Shown one piece after another: positions 41,199 to 49,183 of a stretch of DNA of 64,000 bases. The stretch spans positions 62,001 to 126,000 of the forward strand of contig NZ_JBIVFT010000008.1 of assembly GCF_044748305.1 (NCBI RefSeq), given 5' to 3'. Position numbers and translations under genes: made by a program. A model generated the notes under the pieces. The model was not told the DNA's origin. It ran no database searches and worked only from the letters and a program-made list of their open reading frames with translations. The DNA comes from Arthrobacter_E sp044748305. Its GTDB lineage: Bacteria > Actinomycetota > Actinomycetes > Actinomycetales > Micrococcaceae. Positions within the stretch are counted from its first letter, which is position 1. The number at the start of each line of letters is the position of its first letter.

Positions 41199-42656
41199 TC
41201 AGGCGTCTTCGGCCACGGCGAGTTCGATCCGTTCCGGGTGCCGGGGGCGGATGGCCAGGAGATAGATCGCCGTGAGCACGGCCGTCAGACCCAGGCCGAC
41301 GGCGACTGCCACCTGCCCTGTCGACGAGGAGAGCAGGACCACCACGACGAAGGCCATGAAGACCAGCGCGATCCAGCTCAGCCAGGGCCAGGCAGGCATC
41401 CGGTAGGCGGAGCCACGTGCCGGGGCATCCCGCAGCTCGCGGCGCATCCGGTAGTGCGACACCAGGATCATGACCCAGGTGAACACCGTGGCGAAGGACG
41501 CGATGGATGCGACCAGGAGGAAGAGCGTGTCCGGGATCAGGAGGAACGCGAGCAGGCCCAGTACGAGGCCCGAGAGGACCACCGAGACCGGGAGGTAGGG
41601 GACGCCCGTCCGGCTCAGCCGCAAGAAGCTCCGGGGCGCCTGCCCCTGCTGGGCGAGGCCGTACAGCGTGCGGACCAGTGTGTAGGAGATGGCGTTCATG
41701 GCCGAGAGCGCCGCGGTCAGCACCACGCCGTTGATGATGTGCTCGGCTGCGGGGATGTGCAGGCCGGTGAAGACCTGTACGAACGGGCTGCCCTGGGAAC
41801 CGATCTGGTTCCAGGGGAAGAGGCAGAACATGACACCCAGGGACAGGATGTAGAAGATCAGGATCCGGAACGGCACCGAGTTGACGGCCTTGGGAATGGC
41901 TTTGCCCGGATCTCCGGTCTCTCCCGCCGTCATGCCGAGGGTCTCCACGCCACCGAAACTGAAGACCACGATGCCCAGGCTCATCACGATTCCCCAGACG
42001 CCGAACGGGGCGAAGCCTCCGTGGTCCACCAGGTGGTTCAGACCGGGCTGGACCCCGCCTGTGGAGACGCCGAACACGATCAGACCGATGCCTCCCACGA
42101 TCATCGCGATGATCGTCACCACCTTGATCAGTGAGAACCAGAACTCCAGTTCGCCGAACACGCTCACCTTCAGCAGATTCAGGGCGCAGATGATGAGCAT
42201 CCCGGCCAGCATCCACACCCAGCCCGGGGTGTTGGGGAACCAGAGGCCCATGTATTTGCCGGCAGCCACCATGTCGGCGATGGCCACCATGAGCATCTCG
42301 AAGGCGAAGACCCAGCCGGTCAGGAAGCCTGCCAAGGGGGAGATGTAGCGATCCGCGTACTGTGCGAAGGAACCCGCGACCGGATGCCGGACGGCCATCT
42401 CGCCCAGGGCGCGCATCACGATGAAGACCATGGCGCCGGCCACGATGTACGCGACGAGTACGGCCGGACCGGCCGCCCGGATGGTCTCCGAGGAGCCGTA
42501 GAAGAGTCCCGTGCCGATGGCCGAGCCGAGGGCGATGAAGCGGATGTGCCGTGTGGAAAGGCGGCGCTGAAGCTCGCTGCCGGCCGGTGCTCCGGCGGTG
42601 GCCGGCGACGACGGGCGTGCGGAGTCATGGCGTGACTGTTGATATGACTGATTCAT
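41199..42656 (-). CDS. Amino-acid permease, AAT family (GabP/ProY/AnsP type)
   Basis: A permease of about 485 residues with 12 membrane segments. The AAT signature is strong: RHIRFIALGSAIGTGLFYGSSETI, AGPAVLVAYIVAGAMVFIVMRALGEMAV, SFAQYADRYISPLAGFLTGWVFAFEML, and in the middle VVFSFGGVETLGMTAGETGDPGKAIPKAVNSVPFRIL. It imports an amino acid or GABA-like compound with protons. ATG 42656 is chosen; another ATG three codons earlier is possible. It lies between ABC system 1 and the AraC-type regulator, transcribed leftward. Confidence 0.93.
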   Translation of the reverse strand: MNQSYQQSRHDSARPSSPATAGAPAGSELQRRLSTRHIRFIALGSAIGTGLFYGSSETIRAAGPAVLVAYIVAGAMVFIVMRALGEMAVRHPVAGSFAQYADRYISPLAGFLTGWVFAFEMLMVAIADMVAAGKYMGLWFPNTPGWVWMLAGMLIICALNLLKVSVFGELEFWFSLIKVVTIIAMIVGGIGLIVFGVSTGGVQPGLNHLVDHGGFAPFGVWGIVMSLGIVVFSFGGVETLGMTAGETGDPGKAIPKAVNSVPFRILIFYILSLGVMFCLFPWNQIGSQGSPFVQVFTGLHIPAAEHIINGVVLTAALSAMNAISYTLVRTLYGLAQQGQAPRSFLRLSRTGVPYLPVSVVLSGLVLGLLAFLLIPDTLFLLVASIASFATVFTWVMILVSHYRMRRELRDAPARGSAYRMPAWPWLSWIALVFMAFVVVVLLSSSTGQVAVAVGLGLTAVLTAIYLLAIRPRHPERIELAVAEDA

Positions 42657-42754
42657 GGCTCGCATTCCGGGGAGGAAGGGGGATTATGGCAGAACTTTGT
42701 CACATGGAAGGGCGATGCCCCAAACGGTGCGGCACCCGGTGGCCGAGTGCCGGC

Positions 42755-43714
42755 TCAGTGCCGGTGCCCTGCGAAGCCCTCGCGGTACCGGCTGGGGGTG
42801 GTGCCCAGGAGGCGTGCGAAATGCTCCCGCATCCTGGCCGAGCTTCCGAAGCCGGTCTTCCGGGCGATCGTCTCGATCTCCAGCCCCGTGCTCTCCAGCA
42901 GATGCCTCGCGGACGACACCCGTTGGGCGACGAGCCAGCGATGCAGACTGCTTCCGGTCCTGTCCCGGAACGCCCGGGTGAAGCTGCTCCGGCTCAGATG
43001 CGCACGCTCGGCCAGGGCATCGATGCTCAAGCGTTCGTCCAGATGGTCCAGGGCCCAGGTCATGGCTCCGGTGAGGGGATCCGGGCCGGGCGACGGCATG
43101 GGAGCCTCGATGAACTGCGCCTGGCCCCCGCTGCGGTGCGGAGCCGCCACGATGCGCCTGGCCACTTGATTCGCCAAGGCCTGTCCTTTCAGGCGTGCGA
43201 GCAAGTGCAGACAGGTGTCGATGCCGGCGGTGGCTCCAGCCCCTGTCACGAGCCGTCCCTCGTCCACGTAGAGCTTTTCCGGACGCAGATGCACCGAGGG
43301 GAAGCGCCGACGGAAGGTCTCCGCCCATTTCCAATGAGTGGTGGCCTCGTGACCGTTCAGGAGGCCGCTGTCCGCGACGACGAAGGCGCCAAGGCACAGT
43401 CCCACGACGATGGCGCCGTTGTCATGGGCTTCCCGCAGCGCCTGGGCGACGCCGTCCGGAGCGGGGGCGCAGGGGTCCGACCACCAGGGGACCACGACCA
43501 GATCAGAGCCGGGCAGGCTGTCCAGGCCGCGATCCACGGCCAGGGAGTAGCCGGCGCTGGTGCGCACCGGGCCGGGGCGCTCGGCCACCACCGTGAGATC
43601 CCAGGGCTCCATGTCGCCACGGGGGACTTCGGAACCCCAGACCAGGGAGGGGACGGAGAGGTGGAACGGGTTGATCCCCTCGAAAGCCAGGACGGTCACC
43701 CGTGGAACGTTCAT
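42755..43714 (-). CDS. GlxA-family transcriptional regulator (DJ-1-like + AraC HTH)
   Basis: A 319-residue regulator with an N-terminal DJ-1/PfpI-like domain (about residues 1-170; the elbow Cys is in VVGLCLGAFVVADSGLLNG) and a C-terminal AraC double HTH (about residues 215-310; LSIDALAERAHLSRSSFTRAFRDRTG and IETIARKTGFGSSARMREHF). The start at 43714 has AAGGAG upstream. GlxA-type regulators often activate genes for quaternary-amine, arginine or nitrile breakdown. It is divergent from the isochorismatase-type amidase, a likely target. Confidence 0.9.
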   Translation of the reverse strand: MNVPRVTVLAFEGINPFHLSVPSLVWGSEVPRGDMEPWDLTVVAERPGPVRTSAGYSLAVDRGLDSLPGSDLVVVPWWSDPCAPAPDGVAQALREAHDNGAIVVGLCLGAFVVADSGLLNGHEATTHWKWAETFRRRFPSVHLRPEKLYVDEGRLVTGAGATAGIDTCLHLLARLKGQALANQVARRIVAAPHRSGGQAQFIEAPMPSPGPDPLTGAMTWALDHLDERLSIDALAERAHLSRSSFTRAFRDRTGSSLHRWLVAQRVSSARHLLESTGLEIETIARKTGFGSSARMREHFARLLGTTPSRYREGFAGHRH

Positions 43715-43840
43715 GGTCTCCGTGCTCCTTAGTCCCGGCCACTTCCGGCGTTGCGTGACCCGATATCGGCTGTTCATCATGGATCGGATCAGAAACCATG
43801 GTACTTATCAACCAGCCCCATCGGACAAGGAGAACTCCGG

Positions 43841-44434
43841 ATGACCAGTAAAACGCTGCGCGAACTCGGCCAGGAGACGCAGAACCCCGCTTCGCTCGCC
43901 ACGGCCAGCCTCGTGCTGGTCGACTATCAGAACACCTATACGAGCGGCCCCATGGAACTCGACGGCTGGGAGCCGGCGCTTGAGGAAGCGAGCCGTCTGC
44001 TGGAGGCCGCTCGCGCGGCAGGTGCCCCGGTCTTCCACGTGGTGCACGACGGCGGGGCCGGGAGTCTCTATGACCTGGAACAGGACAATGGCGCCATTCA
44101 TCCTTCCCTCGCGCCGGAACCGGGCGAGGAGGTGGTCGTGAAGACCGCGCCGAACTCTTTCGTCGGGACCCGTCTTGGCGAGCTCCTCGACGGAACGGGA
44201 CGGCGTGAGGTGGTGATCGCCGGGTTCATGACTCACATGTGCGTCACCTTCACCGCCGAAGGGGCCCTGCTGCACGGCAGTGCCCCCACCGTCGTTGCTC
44301 AGGCCTGCGCCACGCGTTCGCTGCCCTCCGCGGCCGGGGACGTCACGGCGGAGCAATTGCACCGCGCGGCACTCGCGACCATCGGAGACGTCTACGGCGT
44401 GGTGGTCTCCTCCGTGGACGCGCTGGCCGGCTGA
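43841..44434 (+). CDS. Isochorismatase-family cysteine hydrolase (amidase type)
   Basis: A 197-residue hydrolase. The catalytic triad of the family is visible: Asp in LVLVDYQNTY (about residue 28), Lys in VVVKTAPNSF (about 102) and Cys in FMTHMCVTFTAEGA (about 134). Such enzymes split N-carbamoyl compounds, nicotinamide or similar amides as well as isochorismate. AAGGAG lies upstream of the ATG. Its 3' end overlaps the convergent tetR gene by 43 bases. Confidence 0.9.
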   Translation: MTSKTLRELGQETQNPASLATASLVLVDYQNTYTSGPMELDGWEPALEEASRLLEAARAAGAPVFHVVHDGGAGSLYDLEQDNGAIHPSLAPEPGEEVVVKTAPNSFVGTRLGELLDGTGRREVVIAGFMTHMCVTFTAEGALLHGSAPTVVAQACATRSLPSAAGDVTAEQLHRAALATIGDVYGVVVSSVDALAG

Positions 44435-45066
44435 CCCGGGCCGCCGGGTACGCGCCGCCGTCGCTCGAGCCGGGTGCGCAGAGCGGAGAGCAGCATGTCG
44501 AGGCCGAGCTCGAACGCCTGTTCGCTGCGTTTGGCGCCGCTCGGCTCCAGGGCGAGAAGCCGGCCCAGGTGTTCGGTGGGGGACTTCGGCTCCCAGACTT
44601 CCTCGGGGGCGGCGTAGTCCAGGCCCGAGCCCAGGGCGAAGGCGTCGAGCAGCTGGATGATCACGAGCACGTCCTCGTCCGGGAAGCCCGCCCGGATGAG
44701 GAGCGCGGCCGTCCTGTCGTAGGAGGTGATGGCGGCCAGATCGGTGACGGTCTCGGTGGCGATGAGCGGGACGATGTGCGGATGTTCGGTGTACATCCGC
44801 CGTTCGGCCCGGATCACGTCCTCCAGTGCGCGGTCCCAGGTGCGGCCTTCGTGCGCCGTGTCGGGCAGGTATGTCTCGACGAGCCGCCCGCGGACCAGCT
44901 CGATGATGGCCCGGCGACCGTCCACATGGTTGTAGAGCGAAGAGGCCTGGACGCCGAGGGCCCGGGCAAGGGCGTTCACCCCGAACGGCTTCTCCGAGTC
45001 GATGAGCTCCATGGCGGCGTCGGCGATCCTGGCCGTCGAGAGGACGGGAGTGCGTGGTCGGGCCAT
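44392..45066 (-). CDS. TetR family transcriptional regulator
   Basis: A 224-residue repressor with an N-terminal HTH (about residues 10-55; ALARALGVQASSLYNHVDGRRAIIELV) and a TetR_C helical domain (HPHIVPLIATETVTD, then the LLDAFALGSGLDY helix). The ATG at 45066 is chosen because the region upstream looks non-coding. It is divergent from the YtcJ-type amidohydrolase/NylB-like operon, and a clean palindrome in the 227-base gap is its likely operator. Confidence 0.9.
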   Translation of the reverse strand: MARPRTPVLSTARIADAAMELIDSEKPFGVNALARALGVQASSLYNHVDGRRAIIELVRGRLVETYLPDTAHEGRTWDRALEDVIRAERRMYTEHPHIVPLIATETVTDLAAITSYDRTAALLIRAGFPDEDVLVIIQLLDAFALGSGLDYAAPEEVWEPKSPTEHLGRLLALEPSGAKRSEQAFELGLDMLLSALRTRLERRRRVPGGPGQPASASTEETTTP

Positions 45067-45218
45067 GGCGTGTTTCCCTCGGAACAGGAGCGGAGTCGGC
45101 GGTCTGCCGTCTGCGCACCAGCGTAGCCGGTGGCATGTCCGGGTCCTGGTCGCGCGAACGACGGAGCCGTCCTGGGAAGATCCGGCTTTACCGCCGGCGT
45201 GATCTCCGTCATACTCAT

Positions 45219-45237
45219 AAACGAACACCATTCGTTT
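45219..45237. promoter_or_regulatory. Likely TetR operator upstream of the amidohydrolase/NylB-like operon
   Basis: AAACGAACACCATTCGTTT is a perfect 7-bp inverted repeat with a 5-base centre, 57 bases before the amidohydrolase start and 153 bases before the tetR start. The AT-rich flanks fit a promoter region. Confidence 0.65.
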
Positions 45238-45293
45238 TGAGGTCGCCGTCGTCCCCTCCGGATGCCGGCTCCGAGGTCCAGGAGGCCTGAGCC

Positions 45294-46922
45294 ATGGCTC
45301 GCACGCTCTATCACAACGCCCGTATTTTCACCGCCGACGCCGCGCCGGGTCAGGACTGGGCTCAGGCGCTCGTCGTCGACGGCGGAACCATCCACTATGC
45401 GGGAGATGAAGAAGCCGCCGGACAGGCTGCCGGAGCGGACGCGGTGAGGGTGGATCTTCAGGGCCGTCTCGTGCTCCCAGGCTTCGTCGATGCCCACACC
45501 CACCTCCTCATGACGGGCGAGGCGCTGGGCAAGGTGGAACTCACCGACGCGCGCAGTCTGGAGGAGATCCAGTCCCGCCTGAACTCGGCACGCCGGGCCG
45601 CGCCGGAAGCCCCGCGCGTACTCGGCCGCGGCTGGCTCTTCGACTCGGTGCCGGGTGGTGAACCGACGGCGGCCATGATCGACGCCGTCGTCGGCGATGT
45701 TCCCGTCTACCTGGACGCCAACGACTACCACTCCTGCTGGGTGAACGGCGCGGCGCTCGCCGAACTCGGCATCACGCGGGAGACCCCCGATCCCATCGGC
45801 GGCCGCATCGAGCGCGACGCGGACGGTGAGGCGACCGGCATGCTGTACGAGACGGCCGCCCAGCATTTCGTGTGGACCCACCTCGCCGAGGTCACCAGCG
45901 ACGCGGAACGGGACGACGCCATCGAGCGGACCTTCGAGGCCTATCTGTCCACCGGCGTCACCGCCGCGGTCGACATGGCGCTGGACGAGGTGTCGCTGGC
46001 CACTCTGGAACGTGCCTTCGAACGTCACGGCGGTGCCTTGCCGATCCGCGTCGCGGCCCACTGGTTCATCGACAACACGGGTGACGACGACGCCAACCTC
46101 GCCCAGATCGCCCGGGCGCAGGAACTGGCCGCGCGGCTGACGCACCCCACCTTGCGCGTCGTCGGCGTCAAATTCATCATCGACGGTGTCATCGACGCCT
46201 GCACCGCAGCCATGCGCAAGCCTTATTCCGATGCGAGCAATGCGGATGCCATCTGGCCGCTGGAACGGCTGAAGCCGGCCCTTGCGGCGGCGGATGCCGC
46301 AGGGCTGCAGGCCGCCCTGCATGCGATCGGTGACGCCGCGAGTGACATCGCGCTCGATGCCATCGAGCACGCCATGCGGGTCAACGGGGAGATCCCGCGC
46401 CGGCATCGAGTGGAGCACTTGGAGTATGCGGCGCCGGGGACGGCTCGACGCCTGGCCGGGCTCGGGGTCACGGCGTCGATGCAGCCCGTGCACACCGATG
46501 CGGCAGTGCGCGCCAATTGGGACGCGATGCTCGGCGACGAGCGGGTGGAGCGGGGCTTCGCCTGGCCGGAGTACGAGGAGGCGGGAGCGCTCCTGGCGTT
46601 CTCCACGGACGCACCCACCGCGCCCTATGCCGCCCTGCCGAACATGTATGTCGCGACCACCCGAAAATCCGCTCTCGACCCGTCCTACGGCGCGGTTCAG
46701 CCCGAACTTTCGCTGCCGCTGGCCAACGCGATCATCCACGCCACCCGCGACGCGGCCGCATCCGTCGGCGACGGCGAGACGCACGGCCGGCTTGCGTCCG
46801 GCTACGCGGCGGACTTCGCCGTCGTCGACGTCGACCCGTTCACCTCGGGTGAGCAGTCCTTGCTGGAGGCCCGTGTCATCCGCACGGTCGTGGCCGGGCG
46901 AACCGCATTCGATGCGGCATGA
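45294..46922 (+). CDS. Amidohydrolase, YtcJ / N-substituted-formamide-deformylase-like
   Basis: A 542-residue amidohydrolase_3 protein. N-terminal beta-sandwich (TLYHNARIFTADAA), HTHLL metal site after LPGFVDA (about residue 64), LDANDYHSCWVNGAALAELGI, VKFIIDGVIDACTAAM, LHAIGDAASDIALDAIE and HRVEHLEYAAP, and the final FSTDAPTAPY. This group includes N-substituted formamide deformylase and exo-enzymes that hydrolyse amide bonds of unusual substrates. It overlaps the NylB-like gene by 4 bases, so the pair is translationally coupled. Confidence 0.9.
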   Translation: MARTLYHNARIFTADAAPGQDWAQALVVDGGTIHYAGDEEAAGQAAGADAVRVDLQGRLVLPGFVDAHTHLLMTGEALGKVELTDARSLEEIQSRLNSARRAAPEAPRVLGRGWLFDSVPGGEPTAAMIDAVVGDVPVYLDANDYHSCWVNGAALAELGITRETPDPIGGRIERDADGEATGMLYETAAQHFVWTHLAEVTSDAERDDAIERTFEAYLSTGVTAAVDMALDEVSLATLERAFERHGGALPIRVAAHWFIDNTGDDDANLAQIARAQELAARLTHPTLRVVGVKFIIDGVIDACTAAMRKPYSDASNADAIWPLERLKPALAAADAAGLQAALHAIGDAASDIALDAIEHAMRVNGEIPRRHRVEHLEYAAPGTARRLAGLGVTASMQPVHTDAAVRANWDAMLGDERVERGFAWPEYEEAGALLAFSTDAPTAPYAALPNMYVATTRKSALDPSYGAVQPELSLPLANAIIHATRDAAASVGDGETHGRLASGYAADFAVVDVDPFTSGEQSLLEARVIRTVVAGRTAFDAA

Positions 46923-48088
46923 CCACGGCACGGCCGGAGGGGCTGAACCTCGCGAACTGGCAGGAACCGAGGAATCTCCACTGGGCGTTCCAGCACATGG
47001 ACGACCTTTTCCCGGTGACTCCTTTCAGGGCTGGAGGACGAACAGCTGAGCTGGACGCGGCGCCGGCGGTGCTCACGGATCTTCCGGTCGCGCTGGCAGG
47101 AGGAGGCGCATCGACCGTGTCGGCCATTCTCGATGACACCTCCACCGACGCGTGGCTCGTCCTGCAGGGCAGCCGTATCGTCGCCGAGGAGTATCGCGGT
47201 GGGATGACGGCGGACACCCGGCACCTGCTCATGTCGGTGAGCAAATCACTCGTCTCCTCCGTGGTCGGCGCCCTGGTCATGCAAGGGCGGCTGGACGTCT
47301 CCCGACGTATCGAGGACTACATCCCGGAACTCGCGGGTGCCGGTTACGGGGAGGCGACCGTGCGGCAGGTGCTGGACATGCGCAGCGGGATCCACTTCTC
47401 GGAGGAGTACCTGGACCCTGCCTCGGAAGTCCGTGGCCTCGACGCCGCGGTCGGCTGGGCTCCGGCGTCGCCTGGGCGTCCGGCATCCCTCAAGGCGTTC
47501 CTCGCATCTCTGCGGAGCGACCGCGAGCACGGCGGATACTTCCAGTACCGCAGCTGTGAGACGGACGTGCTCGGATGGCTCTGCGAAACAGTGAGTGGGC
47601 GTCCGTTCGCCGAGCTGGCCTCCGAGGTCCTCTGGTCCCCACTCGGCGCGAGTGAGGATGCCTTCATCACGGTGGATTCCGAAGGGATGGGGATGTTCGA
47701 CGGCGGAATCTGTGCCACCACGCGGGACCTGGCGCGTTTCGGGGCCATGATCCGCGACGGCGGGCTCTCGCTGACGGGGGAGCGGGTGCTCTCCGAAGCG
47801 TGGGTGGAGGACATCTTCTCCGGAGGTGCCGACTCGGACGCGGCCTTCGCAGCGGGTCCGGAGGCGCGGCACACTCCCGGAGGGAAGTACCGCAGCCAGT
47901 TCTGGTTCCTGTCCGGACGCCGCGACGTGGCGTACTGCCTGGGCATCCACGGACAGATGATCTATATCGACCGCAGCAGCGGGGTGGTCGGGGTGAAGTT
48001 CTCCAGCATCGCACTTCCCGTGGATCCTCAGCGGGGCCCCGCGGCGGCGGCCATGTTCGAGACGATCGGCGCGCACCTCGGAGATTGA
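46919..48088 (+). CDS. NylB-family serine hydrolase (6-aminohexanoate-dimer hydrolase-like)
   Basis: A 389-residue beta-lactamase-fold hydrolase. Catalytic residues: Ser106 and Lys109 in RHLLMSVSKS, and Tyr210 in YFQYRSCETD. From my memory of NylB (392 residues), the match is unusually broad: WQEPRNLHWAF at the start, EEYLDPASEV, LDMRSGI and RDLAR. The residues corresponding to the NylB activity determinants Tyr170 and Asp181 are kept (Tyr164, Asp175), and Asn266 is replaced by Asp261. There is no signal peptide. Likely a cytoplasmic amide hydrolase acting with the upstream amidohydrolase; activity on nylon oligomers is not implied. Confidence 0.85.
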   Translation: MTTARPEGLNLANWQEPRNLHWAFQHMDDLFPVTPFRAGGRTAELDAAPAVLTDLPVALAGGGASTVSAILDDTSTDAWLVLQGSRIVAEEYRGGMTADTRHLLMSVSKSLVSSVVGALVMQGRLDVSRRIEDYIPELAGAGYGEATVRQVLDMRSGIHFSEEYLDPASEVRGLDAAVGWAPASPGRPASLKAFLASLRSDREHGGYFQYRSCETDVLGWLCETVSGRPFAELASEVLWSPLGASEDAFITVDSEGMGMFDGGICATTRDLARFGAMIRDGGLSLTGERVLSEAWVEDIFSGGADSDAAFAAGPEARHTPGGKYRSQFWFLSGRRDVAYCLGIHGQMIYIDRSSGVVGVKFSSIALPVDPQRGPAAAAMFETIGAHLGD

Positions 48089-48095
48089 GCGCACG

Positions 48096-48141
48096 GGTGC
48101 CGAGTACCTGGGGTGTTGAGTACCTGGTGCCGAATACTTGA
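48096..48141. repeat. Three imperfect 14-16-base tandem repeats after the NylB-like gene
   Basis: GGTGCCGAGTACCTGG (48096-48111), GGTGTTGAGTACCTGG (48112-48127) and GGTGCCGAATACTTGA (48126-48141) follow one another just after the stop codon. No hairpin terminator is seen in this gap. Confidence 0.7.
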
Positions 48142-48180
48142 GGCGCTGGGCGGGCGGGGGATCCGGCCAGCGACGCGCCC

Positions 48181-48196
48181 ATTTGGTATTCCAAAT
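48181..48196. promoter_or_regulatory. ATTTGGTATTCCAAAT palindrome (copy 4), upstream of gntR
   Basis: Perfect 6-bp arms (ATTTGG/CCAAAT) around TATT, 30 bases before the gntR start at 48226. It is the most symmetric copy of the island motif, consistent with self-regulation by the adjacent GntR protein. Confidence 0.65.
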
Positions 48197-48225
48197 TTCA
48201 CGCGATGTGATGTGATAATAGGAAA

Positions 48226-48882
48226 ATGTCCAATTCGGAGATTTTCGAACCGGAGTCGCTCCGGGTCACCCGCCAGATTCGTGATGAAATCCTCGACGGT
48301 GTGCGCCTTCCGGGCAGCAAGCTCGTGGAGCGGGACCTCGCCAGTGAGCTGGGGGTCAGTCGCCTGCCCGTGAGAGAGGCCCTGCGTACCCTCGTGTCCG
48401 AGGGGCTGGTCACGCCGCGCCCCCGCACCTGGGCCGTTGTCCGGGAGTTCTCCGCCTCGGACGTGGTGGACCTGAATGAGGTCCAGGCCGCTTTTGAGAG
48501 CCTCACCTTCACGCTCGCCGCACAGCGGCACAATCGCGAGGGCCTCAAGCGCCTGAAGGACGCTCTCGACGGCGAGTTCCGGGCGGCCGAGGAGGGCGAC
48601 GCCGTCCAGGCCCGCCGGTGCGGCGCGGACTTCCATGAAATCGTCACGTCTCTGGCCGGCAATGAGCTGCTGAACGAACTGCAGGGCATTCTCAGCAGCA
48701 GGATCCGCTGGCTGATGGGTCAGCATGACGATCTCATCCGTGTGGCGGAGGAGCATGCGGCCCTCTACGAGGCGATCGCCGACCGCGATGTGTCCCGTGT
48801 CGAGATCCTGATCCGGCAGCACATGGTCACGAGCCGCACTCAGGCGATCGCGAAGCAGGCGTCCGCGGACGTCCATTCCTGA
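48226..48882 (+). CDS. GntR family regulator, FCD type
   Basis: A 218-residue regulator. Winged HTH at about residues 10-72 (TRQIRDEILDGVRLPGSKLVERDLASELGVSRLPVREALRTLVSEGLV), followed by an FCD helical domain (DLNEVQAAFESLTFTLAAQRHN, CGADFHEIVTSLAGNELL, and the EEHAALYEAIADRD end) with the His/Asp pattern of the metal-binding site. A perfect TTTGGTATTCCAAA palindrome precedes it, and related sites occur in front of ABC system 2, both divergent permease/amidohydrolase genes and the 33817 amidohydrolase, so it is the best candidate for master regulator of the island. Confidence 0.9.
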   Translation: MSNSEIFEPESLRVTRQIRDEILDGVRLPGSKLVERDLASELGVSRLPVREALRTLVSEGLVTPRPRTWAVVREFSASDVVDLNEVQAAFESLTFTLAAQRHNREGLKRLKDALDGEFRAAEEGDAVQARRCGADFHEIVTSLAGNELLNELQGILSSRIRWLMGQHDDLIRVAEEHAALYEAIADRDVSRVEILIRQHMVTSRTQAIAKQASADVHS

Positions 48883-48900
48883 CCCGGCATCGTTCCTTCG

Positions 48901-48945
48901 CGGCGGACCCGCCACACTTGTCGAGTGTGGCGGGTCCGCCGTTTT
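48901..48945 (+). terminator. Rho-independent terminator after gntR
   Basis: A perfect 18-bp stem (48901-48918 with 48924-48941), 5-base loop TGTCG, followed by TTTT. It ends the gntR transcript 18 bases after the stop codon. Confidence 0.9.
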
Positions 48946-48989
48946 CGGCATGCCCGGCTCGGCCTGCGGCGGCCGAGCCGGGCATGCCG
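48946..48989. repeat. Second perfect 19-bp hairpin in tandem
   Basis: CGGCATGCCCGGCTCGGCC (48946-48964) pairs perfectly with 48971-48989 around the 6-base loop TGCGGC. It starts directly after the T run of the first terminator and may be a backup terminator. Confidence 0.75.
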
Positions 48990-49029
48990 TGGGTTCAAGG
49001 GGCGTTCCATCTGTGCGGAGAGTCTGCAG

Positions 49030-49046
49030 TTTTGGTATCCAGAAAA
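49030..49046. promoter_or_regulatory. TTTTGGTATCCAGAAAA operator-like motif (copy 5)
   Basis: Shares TTTTGGTAT with copy 6 about 110 bases downstream. The pair lies upstream of ABC system 2, an arrangement suited to cooperative binding or DNA looping. Confidence 0.5.
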
Positions 49047-49138
49047 TAGCGCAATCGGCAACCTCATGGCAAGGCCTGGTGAGAAAGTGCCTGATTCTCC
49101 GCCCATGAGTCGCGGAAGTGTTGTGTGGATCACAACTA

Positions 49139-49151
49139 TTTTGGTATACAG
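49139..49151. promoter_or_regulatory. TTTTGGTATACAG operator-like motif (copy 6)
   Basis: The motif lies 33 bases upstream of the first ABC system 2 gene. GGTATAC gives it the same core as copy 2 at 32581. Confidence 0.55.
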
Positions 49152-49183
49152 TTACCGAAAGCTTCCCCGCTCGAAGGAATGAC

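Larger units (their letters stand above)
48883..49183. other. Intergenic control region between gntR and ABC system 2
   Basis: A 301-base non-coding stretch. Its first 110 bases hold two long perfect hairpins in tandem (48901-48941 and 48946-48989). The remainder holds two TTTTGGTAT-type motifs (49030 and 49139) and a less GC-rich region where the promoter of ABC system 2 must lie. I see no small gene in it. Confidence 0.7.

Noticed and set aside
40318..42216. A 632-codon minus-strand open frame running from the permease gene into ABC system 1
   Set aside because: It crosses a strong bidirectional terminator and two real genes in other frames.
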